From the NCBI RefSeq assembly GCF_016862955.1, contig NZ_BONY01000090.1:1-37080 (forward strand): a stretch of DNA of 37,080 nucleotides, written 5' to 3'. Below are positions 1-9,558 of the stretch, piece by piece. Both the position numbers and the translations under genes were made by a program. The stretch's first letter is position 1. The number at the start of each line of letters is the position of its first letter. The notes under the pieces were generated by a model. It did no database searches. It was not told where the DNA came from and saw nothing but the letters and a program-made list of their open reading frames with translations. This DNA is from Rhizocola hellebori. Lineage in GTDB: Bacteria > Actinomycetota > Actinomycetes > Mycobacteriales > Micromonosporaceae.

Positions 1-1734
1 GGCTTCCTCGGCGGCAGCCAGGCCCTCAGCCCGCCTACCCACCTCACCCAAGCGAACCGCATGTGTGGTGAGCCACCCGGCGCGTCCAGCGCGATCGAGG
101 TCCTTCTGCGCGGTGATGGCTGTGGTGAGTGCGACGGCAACCTGGGCCAGTTCCAGCGACGGGTACGGGACTAGCCTGGCGAGCTCGGTCAGCTGCTCCG
201 GTGCAATGTCGCCGGGTAGCTGCGCGACCAGCCGTGCGGTGTACAGGCGCGGAAACTGGCTCGCAACAGTGATTACGCCGTGGGTCATCGAGGCCAGCGA
301 CGCGCCCAGCACGACATCGACGAGAATCAGCAGGTGGGGGTGGTGGTCGCTGGCCCTGCCGATGACTGTCAGCGCCTGTACTGCTTCGCGGGGATCGATT
401 CCGGCGAACATAGTTCGTATCTGCTGCAGGTCACATGCGGTCAGCAGTTGGGCGATGAGGTGCTCGGCCAGTAGGTCCGGCTGTAGCAGTCCCAAGCTTT
501 CCGGCTGTTGGGTGTCGGGGTAGAGCGCCGCAAGCCAACGGGCCCAACGCTGTTTGATGGCCTGGTCGGCGATGGCGGCTAAACATGGTGTGCGGTGCAC
601 CAGCTCGAGCGCTTCGGCGTTGTTAGCCGCGCCGAATAAGCAGGCAACGGCGGTCAGCTGCCACAGCGGTAGGTCGGCGTCTGTGGCCTCATCAGGGTCT
701 GCTGCGCCGATCAGCGGCGGATGGGTGCTCGTGGCGCGTCGACGCCAGTAGCGGGCTTCGTGCCGCAGCACTTCGTCGATGACATCGGCTCTGGTGTCCA
801 CGGTGGACGGCGCGGACCCGAGCACGGCCGTTAGCGCGTACGCGTGCAGCTGTAACAGTGACAACCCTTCGGGATGCCTGGGTGTCGGCATCGATGCGGG
901 AAGGGGTTGGCGCAGTTTGGCGGCGAACGCCTTCGCCGCTTCGCCCATGATTGTCTCTGGCGGGCGATCGTCGGCGTGCGCGGGCAACTCGATCACGCCG
1001 CCTGGCGCGACGATGACAGACTCCACCAGGGCCTGGTCACCCTCCGCAAAGCGGCCAAGCTGGGTCCACCACGGGCCAACCCGTCTGGCGATCAGAAGCA
1101 ACCGCACGCGGGCATCATCGCGACGATCCTGGCGTGCCACGGCCGCAACCAGACCAGCCAACTGGCGGGCAGCTCGGGCTTCGGCGTAGTCCACAATCAC
1201 CAGCAGACGCTTCTCCACCCGATCATCCAAAATGGCCGCCGCTACCTGCGCTTCACTGTCTTCCTTGACCGGCCAGACCTGCCACCGTTTGCGCCGGGCG
1301 GCGAACTCGCCGACAAGGCGCGTCTTACCGAAGCCGCCCGGTGCCACCACCAGCCGCACCGGCATCGCCTGGTCCTGGTCGCACCACGCGGTCAATTTCT
1401 TGAGCTGTTCGAGCCGGCCGGCAAACGGCACCACCCGGTTGGCCGGGCGAAGCAACCACACCACAGACTCATCTGGCTCGGCCACCTGCCACGCCGCCCC
1501 AGCCCTGATCGCCGCCCGCCGCTTCGCACGCCATCCGGCGAGCCAGTCGAACAACAACGGGCCGAACCCGCCCAGCACCGTGGCGACTGTGCCAAGGCTC
1601 ACCAGCCATATCGGCTGCCCACCAGCGATCGCGGACCAGCCAGCCAACGCGGCCACCACCGCCACGGCCACACCCACCGCCAGCCGCCACCGCCAGCCAC
1701 GCCACCACTGCCTCACGCCGCGCAATATAGCCAC
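1..1734 (-). CDS. Membrane-anchored P-loop (STAND-like) NTPase, 3' end outside window
   Basis: A continuous minus-strand reading frame runs off the left edge; 578 residues are visible. The start is taken as GTG at 1734 because an in-frame stop lies at 1783-1785 and no better start is seen. Two hydrophobic helices (about residues 17-37 and 42-62) precede the nucleotide-binding domain. The Walker A motif APGGFGKT is at about 131-138, and a Walker B-like LVIVDYAE at about 178-185. Downstream is a long alpha-helical region whose last visible part (RLGEVGRRAEGLAAAEEA) looks like the start of tetratricopeptide repeats. This layout fits actinobacterial NB-ARC/STAND-type ATPases with a TPR sensor. 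Such proteins act as signal or defence switches, but the specific role here is unknown. The plus-strand open frames over it are shadows. Confidence 0.75.
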   Translation of the reverse strand, partial: MAILRGVRQWWRGWRWRLAVGVAVAVVAALAGWSAIAGGQPIWLVSLGTVATVLGGFGPLLFDWLAGWRAKRRAAIRAGAAWQVAEPDESVVWLLRPANRVVPFAGRLEQLKKLTAWCDQDQAMPVRLVVAPGGFGKTRLVGEFAARRKRWQVWPVKEDSEAQVAAAILDDRVEKRLLVIVDYAEARAARQLAGLVAAVARQDRRDDARVRLLLIARRVGPWWTQLGRFAEGDQALVESVIVAPGGVIELPAHADDRPPETIMGEAAKAFAAKLRQPLPASMPTPRHPEGLSLLQLHAYALTAVLGSAPSTVDTRADVIDEVLRHEARYWRRRATSTHPPLIGAADPDEATDADLPLWQLTAVACLFGAANNAEALELVHRTPCLAAIADQAIKQRWARWLAALYPDTQQPESLGLLQPDLLAEHLIAQLLTACDLQQIRTMFAGIDPREAVQALTVIGRASDHHPHLLILVDVVLGASLASMTHGVITVASQFPRLYTARLVAQLPGDIAPEQLTELARLVPYPSLELAQVAVALTTAITAQKDLDRAGRAGWLTTHAVRLGEVGRRAEGLAAAEEA

Positions 1735-2164
1735 CCATCGCCAACGATCAGTATTGGCGAAGTCGACGTAGTTCGGCCCGGCTCAGTGGATGGACCTTGG
1801 CCCGTACAACCTCCTTGGCGACCGTGAGTACCACGATGTCAACGACACACGAACGCAAAGACACCAAAGAACCAACAAGATCAGTCTAGTAAAGATCGTC
1901 TAGCTCTGCGTTACGCGTCATCTGAAGCAGATCTGTAACGCTTCAAAAGGAGCCTGACAATCAACCACAGACATCACAGACAGCCGCTGAGATCGATCAG
2001 GCAGCATGAGCTCGACAACACAGGCCGGACCAAGTGCCGGTTGAGCGCGTAATGCTCTTTGGGACGGCTTGAGATCCGAGTTCACGCCAAAATACATAAC
2101 GACGGTCTACCCTGGAGACATAGTCTCTACACAGGTTGTCCGCCGACCTGGTTGGGTGGCTCCA
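1735..2164. other. Intergenic region between divergent NTPase and GAF genes
   Basis: About 430 bases separate the two divergent genes. The stretch contains stop codons in all useful frames and must hold the promoters for both genes. I see no strong inverted repeat and no RNA gene. It becomes AT-richer towards the GAF gene. An upstream TTG at 2069 would extend the GAF reading frame into this region, but its ribosome binding site is poor. Confidence 0.5.
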
Positions 2165-2962
2165 ATGGTTGCCGATATTATGTCGCGCCTTCGAGGGTGG
2201 GACAGACTCATGAATCTATTGGGCAACTTTAAAATTCTTGCAGTTGCTCAAGCCCTCCTGATCGCCGGTACGGTGAGCCTTTCACACCTTACCGGGATTT
2301 GGTTCGTACTAGCGCTTATTGCGGTCGTCATGTTAGCCGCTTGGACAGTGTTTGCCACTTTGGCTGGTCGTGCTCGGTTTGGCAATATGGACAGGATCGC
2401 CAGATATTACACTCAGGCCTTGAATACGAATGGTCTACCCGTATGCCGTTCGCTGGGAATGCTGGCGATGTCTGAGCCCTCCGATAGCAAAGTCCATCTA
2501 AAGTCTCTCCAGCACCGCATTCTAACTGCTGCAGCTAGGTCAAGCGGTAAGCAATCAAGAAACAATCGCGCCTCAATCTATGTGTTCGATGACACGAGGG
2601 GGGCCTTATCGCTGGCTGAACAAGAAGGTAGAGAGGAGAACGCGATTCGATCTGCAATCAGTCCAGCTGATACAGAACCCGATCGGCAGATGATCGAATT
2701 CGCACGAAGCTCTCGCAAGGCGCACATTGGCCGCCAACGCGATGGCGATGATGAATATGCGGGCATCGATCCCAGCGACAGATCCTTCACGTCGTTCGTA
2801 ATTGTTCCGATTTTTGCCGGTAACGAGCACTTTGGCTTATTAATTGTCGATTCTCCAAGAAGTGACAATTTCACGCTTGGAGGAGACGACGGGCTACTCT
2901 TGATGACAGCGCAGATCATGGCTGTGGGAATGGCAATGGCCAGGAGGTCAGTTGCGGTGTAG
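2165..2962 (+). CDS. Membrane protein with cytoplasmic GAF-like domain
   Basis: The protein is about 265 residues from the ATG at 2165. Other possible starts are TTG 2069 and ATG 2210; the latter has a GAGGGTGGG ribosome binding site 8 bases upstream. Two adjacent hydrophobic helices (KILAVAQALLIAG and WFVLALIAVVMLAAW) form a membrane hairpin near the N terminus. They are followed by a linker and a C-terminal region with the alternating strand pattern of a GAF domain (ASIYVFD, FTSFVIVPIFAGNEHFGLLI, LLLMTAQIMAVGM). GAF domains bind small molecules or act as sensor modules, and no output domain is present. Base composition is clearly lower in GC than in the neighbouring genes, which suggests horizontal acquisition. 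It is followed after 54 bases by a small gene that is probably its partner. Function is unknown. Confidence 0.7.
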   Translation: MVADIMSRLRGWDRLMNLLGNFKILAVAQALLIAGTVSLSHLTGIWFVLALIAVVMLAAWTVFATLAGRARFGNMDRIARYYTQALNTNGLPVCRSLGMLAMSEPSDSKVHLKSLQHRILTAAARSSGKQSRNNRASIYVFDDTRGALSLAEQEGREENAIRSAISPADTEPDRQMIEFARSSRKAHIGRQRDGDDEYAGIDPSDRSFTSFVIVPIFAGNEHFGLLIVDSPRSDNFTLGGDDGLLLMTAQIMAVGMAMARRSVAV

Positions 2963-3016
2963 AGTCCACGATCCCATCGATTGTCAATCGCAAGCCGATC
3001 CAACGAGGTGAATGCA

Positions 3017-3202
3017 ATGGATGTTCGCAATGAAGTCCGCCATGGCCAGAAGGTGATAGATCGCCCTCTGCGCGACAAAGATCTTTCGGAGTTGGCTGAC
3101 GGTTTGCTTGACGGGACTATCGACGAGGATTCTTACTACGAGGAACTCGACAGGCGTACGCCGGAAATGCTTGAGTTGCTCTCTCGTTCATTTGACAAAT
3201 AG
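3017..3202 (+). CDS. Small acidic protein, probable partner of the GAF protein
   Basis: The protein is 61 residues, starting at ATG 3017 with a GAGGTG ribosome binding site 6 bases upstream. The frame is open further upstream to a TTG at 2981, but the 3017 start has the better signal. It is charged and mostly helical, with a run of acidic residues (DLSELADGLLDGTIDEDSYY). There is no membrane segment and no recognised motif. It is co-directional with the membrane GAF gene and likely in one transcript with it. An adaptor or inhibitor of the GAF protein is possible, but that is inference from position alone. Confidence 0.55.
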   Translation: MDVRNEVRHGQKVIDRPLRDKDLSELADGLLDGTIDEDSYYEELDRRTPEMLELLSRSFDK

Positions 3203-3437
3203 TCCGGCGACTATTCGCTTTTGTTCTATTGCACATGACGCCGACTGTGGGAATGTTATCGGGTTGCGTCCGTTGTCCTATCTTGACGGATAGCTCCAGG
3301 ACTGATCTGTCCCGCGATATATCAATGCTTTCCTCCGTGGCGAAGGCCGGTCGAACCTCGTTCGCCGATTGATGGTGGTGTTGCGGTCGTATTAGCTATC
3401 GGCCTGTATCGCGCGGTCCCATTCCGCGGGCGGCCTC

Positions 3438-6400
3438 TCACACGTCCGTCCGCTGATCGATCGCTGCCTCGTAGAAGGCGTCCGCGAGGGCCACCATGAC
3501 ACCCCTGATGCCAGTACCGTCGCTGAAGAAGTAGTCGGCCATGGTGTTGTGGGCTGCCTGGTTGTCGATGACAGCCTCGGTGACTGCCGCTTGGAAGTCT
3601 TGCGACTCCATGAACTGCTTCTTCGAGTTCACCTTGGTCTGGTTGACCAGGTCCGGGTAGGCAAGTAGCCGCTGTACCAGTCCCTGCACGAACTCACGGA
3701 CCTGAGACGCGGAGAACGACTCGGCGCCGAAGAGGTCATTCATCTTGTCGATGACGACCTGCAGTGCGACGTACTTCGGCTCCTTCCGGGTGCCGGTGCC
3801 CGCGGCGCCGATGCCCTTGAGTTCGCCGTCACCGGTCAGCGAGATGTCGACCGCGACGCCCTTGTTGTGCTTGACCCCGACCAGGACCACGTCGGAAAGG
3901 TCGACCTCCGCGGCCCAGGAGGAGTCTGCGATGACCTTCTCCAGGAGCCGCAGGAAGATCGACAACATCTCCATGGACGGGTCGCCGTAGTCGACGATCT
4001 GGCTCATGAAGTCGTAGAGCCGGACGTAGGTGGAGACGTCCTTGCGGAACAGGTCGAGGGTGTTGAGGGTGACTTTGTCGTCGGCCTCGATCGCCGCCGC
4101 GTATCGGCGGGCGAAGTTGTTCTTGGCCGGGCCGATCGCGGCCGAGAGCGCGTTGTTGCCTTTGCGGGTGACCCACAGTTCGGCGACCTCGCGCACCTGT
4201 TCTGGCGTGTAGATCCCGGCCTGGGCGAGCTTGGTGGCGAGGTGGACGACGACGTACGGGTCGGTCTCGGTTTCCAGGGTGGCATTGGTGAAGTACGGCT
4301 CAAACGCAGCCCTGATGTCCTCAGGCTTGTTCACGAAGTCGATGACGAACGTCTTGCGCTTCTGCTCCCCGCCCACAGTGCGATGGGTGCGGTTGAGCCG
4401 GGATAGCGTCTGCACAGCAGTGACCCCGGATAGCTTCTTGTCGACGTACATCGCCGAGAGCAACGGCTGGTCGAACCCTGTCTGGAACTTGTTGGCGACC
4501 AGCATGATCTTGTAGGTCGCGCCCTTGAAGGCGGCAGCCAGGTCCGAGCCAGCGCCGGGGTTCAAGTTGGCCTCGGTGAACTCGTCGTCCTTGCTCGGCT
4601 GCGGCCCCCAGTCCGAAGCCCACTCCTCGTCGTCGGCCATCGTCACCGAGCCAGAGAAGGCGACCAGGGTGCCGTAGTTGTACGAGGCGTCCTTGGCGGC
4701 CCGCTTGGCGATGTAGGCGTCGATCGCTTTCTTGTACTTCACTGCGGCCTTGCGCGAGTCGGTCACGACCATCGCCTTCGCCTTGCCCTCCAGCAGATGG
4801 GCGACGTTGGTGTGGAAGTGCTCGACGATGATCTGTACTTTCTGGCTGATGTTGGTCGGGTGCAGCTTCACCCACCGCATCAGCCCCTTACGAGCCGCGG
4901 CCTCCTCCACCACATCGTTGCCGTCGCCGCTTTCGGCCCGGCCGGCGATCTTCAGGGCGGTGTCGTAGGACTGGTAGCCCCTGAGCACGTCGAGGATGTA
5001 ACCCTCCTCGATCGCCTGCCGCATCGAGTAGAGGTGGAACTCGACCGGCTTCCCGTCGGGACCCTTGCGGCCGAAGAGCTTCAGGGTCTTGTTCTTCGGC
5101 GTCGCCGTGAACGCGAAGTAGGAGATGTTCTCCGACGCTGCCCGCTCGGTCATCTCCGAGGCCAGGATCGCCTCGACGTCGACCGCGCCGCCCTCCTCGA
5201 TCTCCTTGACCTCCTCGGCGGTCAGTACAGCCTTGAGCTTGGAGGAGATCTGCCCGGACTGCGACGAGTGCGCCTCGTCTGCGATCACCGCGAACCGCCG
5301 CCCCTTCAGCGATGAGTCGGCCCGGATCTCGTCGAGGGCGAACGGAAAGGTTTGCACCGTCACCGCGATGATCAGCTCCCCGTTCTTCAAGGCGGTCGCC
5401 AGCAGCCCGGATTTCGACTTCGCCCCCGCCTTTCGGACGTCCTCCGGGCTGATCGTGGCCACGATCCTCCCTGACCCGTCGATCTGCCGGATTGCCTCTT
5501 GGAGCTGCCCGTCGAGTACGTTGCGATCCACGACCACGATCACCGAGTCGAAGACCTTCTCGTCGTTCACGTGCAGCCGCGCTAGCCGGTGCGCGGTCCA
5601 GGCGATGGTGTTCGTCTTCCCCGACCCTGCCGAGTGCTCGATCAGGTAGCGCTGCCCCACCCCCTCCTCGCGCACTGCGGCCACGACATTCGTCACGGCC
5701 TCCCACTGGTGGAACCGTGGGAAAAGCATGCTCGTACGCCGCGCCGAGGTGCCGGTCGCGACATCCCACTCCTCCTTGGTCTCCACGATCATCAGCCGGC
5801 CGACGATGTTGAGCCAGGCGTGCTTCTCCCAGACCCGCTCCCACAGGTAGGCCGTCGCCGACTGCCCGCCCTCACCCAGGGGATTCCCCGCGCCATTCTC
5901 GCGGCCCATGTTGAACGGCAGAAAATGGGTCTTCTCGCCCTCTAACTTGGTGGTCATCGCGGCCAGGTCGTTGGAGACCGCAAAATGGACCAGCGCCCGA
6001 TGCCCGAACGACAACAGCGGCTCCGGCCGCCCGTTGGTCAGCGGAAGCCGATTCTTGCGGTACTGGTTGATTGCCACATCGAGAGACTGCGTGAAGTCGG
6101 TCTTCAGCTCGACGCTGGCGACCGGGAGCCCATTGATGAAGAAGACCAGGTCAATGCTGCGCTGGTCAGCGGTGGAGAAGTGGACCTGCCGCATCACCCG
6201 CACCCGCATCGCCGCATACTGCTCATTGGTGGTCGCATTCAGGCTGGTCTCGGGACGGAACTGCGCCATCTTCAACCGGCCACCACCGATGTACTGCACC
6301 CCGTTGCGCAGGATGCTCAGCGTCCCGCCGCCATGTTCCAGCGGCTTATCGAGCGCCGTCGTCAGCACGTCGAGCAACTTCGCCTGCGACCCCGCAGCCT

Positions 6401-6575
6401 TCAAAGCCTTCTCGTACGCCAACTGCTGGGTCCCTTCCAGCCAGGCGAACAGGTCCTCGGGGAACAACGCCCGCTCACGGTCGTAACCGGTGTCGTTTGG
6501 CGAGTAGAGCCACCCGTAAGACTCTAGGTACGTGCAGATCTCGAGCTCGAAGACGACCTCGTGGTGATCAGCCAT
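3438..6575 (-). CDS. hsdR: Type I restriction endonuclease, motor/nuclease subunit R
   Basis: The protein is 1045 residues, the usual length for HsdR. The N-terminal PD-(D/E)xK nuclease fold shows D142 in DLVFFINGL and the E156-x-K158 pair in SVELKT. A superfamily 2 translocase follows, with Walker A HSAGSGKTN (K320) and the DEAH box in IADEAHSSQ (433-436). The C-terminal half is helical and would contact the methylase core. The subunit translocates DNA and cleaves when the HsdM/HsdS complex meets unmethylated target sites. Its ATG overlaps the hsdS stop by one base (TAATG), so translation is probably coupled. It is the last gene of the hsdM-hsdS-hsdR operon and appears intact. Confidence 0.96.
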   Translation of the reverse strand: MADHHEVVFELEICTYLESYGWLYSPNDTGYDRERALFPEDLFAWLEGTQQLAYEKALKAAGSQAKLLDVLTTALDKPLEHGGGTLSILRNGVQYIGGGRLKMAQFRPETSLNATTNEQYAAMRVRVMRQVHFSTADQRSIDLVFFINGLPVASVELKTDFTQSLDVAINQYRKNRLPLTNGRPEPLLSFGHRALVHFAVSNDLAAMTTKLEGEKTHFLPFNMGRENGAGNPLGEGGQSATAYLWERVWEKHAWLNIVGRLMIVETKEEWDVATGTSARRTSMLFPRFHQWEAVTNVVAAVREEGVGQRYLIEHSAGSGKTNTIAWTAHRLARLHVNDEKVFDSVIVVVDRNVLDGQLQEAIRQIDGSGRIVATISPEDVRKAGAKSKSGLLATALKNGELIIAVTVQTFPFALDEIRADSSLKGRRFAVIADEAHSSQSGQISSKLKAVLTAEEVKEIEEGGAVDVEAILASEMTERAASENISYFAFTATPKNKTLKLFGRKGPDGKPVEFHLYSMRQAIEEGYILDVLRGYQSYDTALKIAGRAESGDGNDVVEEAAARKGLMRWVKLHPTNISQKVQIIVEHFHTNVAHLLEGKAKAMVVTDSRKAAVKYKKAIDAYIAKRAAKDASYNYGTLVAFSGSVTMADDEEWASDWGPQPSKDDEFTEANLNPGAGSDLAAAFKGATYKIMLVANKFQTGFDQPLLSAMYVDKKLSGVTAVQTLSRLNRTHRTVGGEQKRKTFVIDFVNKPEDIRAAFEPYFTNATLETETDPYVVVHLATKLAQAGIYTPEQVREVAELWVTRKGNNALSAAIGPAKNNFARRYAAAIEADDKVTLNTLDLFRKDVSTYVRLYDFMSQIVDYGDPSMEMLSIFLRLLEKVIADSSWAAEVDLSDVVLVGVKHNKGVAVDISLTGDGELKGIGAAGTGTRKEPKYVALQVVIDKMNDLFGAESFSASQVREFVQGLVQRLLAYPDLVNQTKVNSKKQFMESQDFQAAVTEAVIDNQAAHNTMADYFFSDGTGIRGVMVALADAFYEAAIDQRTDV

Positions 6576-7816
6576 TACGCTGTCTCCAGCACGTCGATCT
6601 GCCCCGTCACCGCCGCTGTGATGAGCGCCGCACGGCGCTCGCGGGCCAGCTCGATGAAGCGCGCCGACTCAGCGATAAGCAAGTCGATTTTCGAGGTCCG
6701 CTCATCGAGGGAAGCAGCGATTCTTCGCTGTACATCGATCGATGGGAGCGGGATTGGTGTCCGCGCCAAGGTGCCAAGATTCAGGCGGCGGAACGTTGCC
6801 CCCATGATCTGGTGGTCCCAGTATTCAGAGGTTTGTCGTGACAGCAAGGCCCAGACAACGAACCGCGTGTCCACCAGGTCCGGTCGTAGCGCCACCCGCA
6901 CTGTGTCTTGCGTCAGATTCGCGCCAGTCAGGTCGTCCGACACAACGGCGACCTTCCCGTACGCCGGTCCAATCGAAACGACAACGTCTCCGCCGACGAG
7001 AACTGATCTCTGGTAAACGCTCGCAATCTCAGGTGTCGTCGTTCGCAAGGTGTCCAGCTTCGGCGATACGCCCTCACCAGTGATGTCTGAGGGGCCGATG
7101 TAGGCAACCCCACCATCGACCGGCTCGCCGCATTGAAGAATCCCATAGGTCATGGGCCTATCGCTGTCAACGAGCCGCCGGAGGCGGCTCATCTCGTGGC
7201 CGTTCAACGCCTCTGCGACCGTAGCGACCCGCCGCTCTTGCAGCATCCCAACCAGTACCTGCTGCTCCTCGATGAGCATGTCGATGCGGGCGATCTCGCG
7301 GTCGAGGTAAGCAGCGATGGCACGCTGCTCCTCCAGCGGTGGCACCACGATCTGAAGCGTCGCGGCATCCTTCTGATAGATAGTCTGATGAGTCGAGCCC
7401 ATGTTGAGCGATTTGAACTCGGCGGTCATCGACCTGAACTGGTAGTTCAGGTACTCGGGGAGTAACTCGGTCCCACACACCCAGTTCCAGAAGTCCTGGC
7501 TGGTCGCCATAGGCCTCGACATGATGCCCGAGAAGCCAACCGAGGCCGTCCGCGATAGGACCACGGTGCCAGCGGGGAGTAACTCCGCAGCGGAATTGGC
7601 TAAGCCCAGCTCATTGATCTTATTCGCGGTGTCGCCGAGATAGATCTGCTTACCGTCACGCAATTGCCACACGTCGGCGAGCGTGAACCACGGGATGTCG
7701 GTGTTCTCCCAGTAAGCCGACACCGAGCGGCTCGGCGTGTGACCGCTCTTCATCTGGGCGAATCTACGAATGTTGCCGGTCTTCCAGTGGCTTGGAACAG
7801 CGGCGGTGTGCGTCAC
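6575..7816 (-). CDS. hsdS: Type I restriction-modification specificity subunit S
   Basis: The protein is 413 residues and starts at a GTG that overlaps the hsdM stop codon (GTGA). It has the standard two-half layout. The first target recognition domain ends in a conserved helix, PLEEQRAIAAYLDREIARID (about 160-180). The second ends in PSIDVQRRIAASLDERTSKI near the C terminus, followed by ERRAALITAAVTGQID. The two helices form the spacer that holds the recognition domains apart. HsdS sets the bipartite DNA target for both modification and cleavage. The actual recognition sequence cannot be read from the protein by eye. Confidence 0.95.
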   Translation of the reverse strand: MTHTAAVPSHWKTGNIRRFAQMKSGHTPSRSVSAYWENTDIPWFTLADVWQLRDGKQIYLGDTANKINELGLANSAAELLPAGTVVLSRTASVGFSGIMSRPMATSQDFWNWVCGTELLPEYLNYQFRSMTAEFKSLNMGSTHQTIYQKDAATLQIVVPPLEEQRAIAAYLDREIARIDMLIEEQQVLVGMLQERRVATVAEALNGHEMSRLRRLVDSDRPMTYGILQCGEPVDGGVAYIGPSDITGEGVSPKLDTLRTTTPEIASVYQRSVLVGGDVVVSIGPAYGKVAVVSDDLTGANLTQDTVRVALRPDLVDTRFVVWALLSRQTSEYWDHQIMGATFRRLNLGTLARTPIPLPSIDVQRRIAASLDERTSKIDLLIAESARFIELARERRAALITAAVTGQIDVLETA

Positions 7817-9558
7817 TGCTCCACCTCTCGCAGCAAGTCAAGGATCTTGGCGACCTGCTTCTCCAGGTCGGCGTCGATCTCGGCGAGGGGACGTGGTGGA
7901 ACGTACTTGTAGAAGTGGCGGGTGAAGGGGATCTCGTAGCCGGTTTTGACCTTTAGCCAGTCAATCCAGGCGTCCGGGACGTGCGGCTTCACCTCGGCGT
8001 CGAAGTACGCCTGGATGACCTCGACCTTGCCGGCCACACCGGTCGTCGAGCCACCGTAGGTGAATGGGACACTCTCGGTGTCACGCTTCTTCGGGTCCGC
8101 GCAGGGCTTGCCCTTGCGGTCGACTACTGGGTTGCCGAACTCGTCGAGGAGAGGGCGCTCGACGGTGATGGTCCAGTAACCGAACTCATCGTTGCGTAGC
8201 ACCTTCGAAAGGTCTGGGTCGGCGTCGGTGAAGTCGGCGTACAAGCGGAGCACCTTGGCACGGTCGACGTCGCTGAGTTGGCGGTTCTTGGCACCAAGGT
8301 TCTTGCGCATCTTGGTCCAGAACGACGTGCCGTCGATCAGCTGGACTAGACCTTCGCGGTCGGGGTGTTTGGTGTTGTCGAGGATCCAGATGTAGGTGGC
8401 GATGCCGGTGTTGAAGAACATGTTGGTCGGCAGCGCGACGATGGCATCGACCAGGTCATTCTCCAGCAGCCACTTGCGGATGTTGGAGGGGCCTGACTCG
8501 GCGGCGCCGTTGAACAGCGGCGAGCCGTTCATGACGATGCCGACCCGGCCGCCGCCGTCCTCCGGCGCTCGCATCTTGTGGGCCAGGTGGAGCAGGAAGA
8601 GCATCTGTCCGTCCGAGGTCGCCGGCAGGCCGGGGGCGAAACGGCCGTAGGGGCCGGCTTCGTCGCGCTCTTTCGTGACTGCCTTGCCGTACTGCTTCCA
8701 GTCGACGCCGTAGGGCGGGTTGGACATGCAGAAGTCGAACTTGCGGCCCTTGAACGCATCGTCGGTGAGCGTGTTGCCGAAGGCGATGTTGGTCGCATCG
8801 TGGCCCTTGGCCAGCAAGTCGGACTTGCAGATTGCGTACGACTGCGGGTTGTACTCCTGCCCGTACAGGCTCAGTTTCGCGTCGGGGTTCTGCGCGAGCA
8901 GGTGTTCCTCGGCCAGGGAGAGCATGCCGCCGGTGCCCGCCGTGGGGTCGTACAGCGCGCGAACGATGCCGGCCTCGGTCAGGTCGGCGTCCTTCTCGGC
9001 GAAGAGCAGGTCGACAAGCAGCCGGATCGCGTCACGCGGGGTGTAGTGGTCACCGGAGGTCTCGTTCGCGGCCTCGTTGAACTTACGGATGATGTACTCG
9101 AACGCATCGCCCATGTCGGCGTTGGAGACGACGTCCGGATGCAGGTCGACGGCCTTGAAGGACGTGATGACCTCACGCAGCAGCTCCGCCTTCTCCAGGG
9201 CGAGGATCTCCTTCTTGAAGTCGAAGTACTGGAATACGTCGACATCGGGCGAGAATCGGTCGATGTAGTCGGCCAGGTTGTCCGCCAGCCCATCGGCGTC
9301 AGCCAGCAGGTTGGCGAAAGAGTAGTTCGAGGTGTTGTAGAACGGCCTGCCGGTCGCCTTCTTGACCTCGATCTTGAGCCGGTTGGGGTTGTCGTACTTC
9401 GCCGCCAGCGCGCGCACTGTCTCCCGGTCGGGCTCGAGGATGCAGTCGAGGCGTCGCAGGATTGTAAGCGGGAGGATCACGTTGCCGTACTGGTTGGGCC
9501 GGTAGGGCCCCCGAAGCTGGTCGGCGATCGACCAGATGAAACTACCGAGGGCGCTCAC
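7813..9558 (-). CDS. hsdM: Type I restriction-modification DNA methyltransferase subunit M
   Basis: I place the start at GTG 9558, preceded by AAGGAG with a 4-base spacer, giving 581 residues. The open frame reaches 9642, but the extra 28 residues do not look like an HsdM N terminus. Known family landmarks are present: the N-terminal helical domain (SFIWSIADQLRG), the SAM-binding motif DPTAGTGG (about 204-211) and the adenine-N6 methylation motif NPPY (280-283). The protein methylates adenine in the target chosen by HsdS and forms the core M2S complex. It is the first gene of the operon and overlaps hsdS by four bases. A long plus-strand open frame over this gene is a shadow. Confidence 0.95.
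   Translation of the reverse strand: MSALGSFIWSIADQLRGPYRPNQYGNVILPLTILRRLDCILEPDRETVRALAAKYDNPNRLKIEVKKATGRPFYNTSNYSFANLLADADGLADNLADYIDRFSPDVDVFQYFDFKKEILALEKAELLREVITSFKAVDLHPDVVSNADMGDAFEYIIRKFNEAANETSGDHYTPRDAIRLLVDLLFAEKDADLTEAGIVRALYDPTAGTGGMLSLAEEHLLAQNPDAKLSLYGQEYNPQSYAICKSDLLAKGHDATNIAFGNTLTDDAFKGRKFDFCMSNPPYGVDWKQYGKAVTKERDEAGPYGRFAPGLPATSDGQMLFLLHLAHKMRAPEDGGGRVGIVMNGSPLFNGAAESGPSNIRKWLLENDLVDAIVALPTNMFFNTGIATYIWILDNTKHPDREGLVQLIDGTSFWTKMRKNLGAKNRQLSDVDRAKVLRLYADFTDADPDLSKVLRNDEFGYWTITVERPLLDEFGNPVVDRKGKPCADPKKRDTESVPFTYGGSTTGVAGKVEVIQAYFDAEVKPHVPDAWIDWLKVKTGYEIPFTRHFYKYVPPRPLAEIDADLEKQVAKILDLLREVEQ

Noticed and set aside
874-1827. 317-residue plus-strand open frame
   Set aside because: It is antisense to the P-loop NTPase, which has Walker A and B motifs on the minus strand. 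The plus translation is His/Pro/Arg-rich noise.
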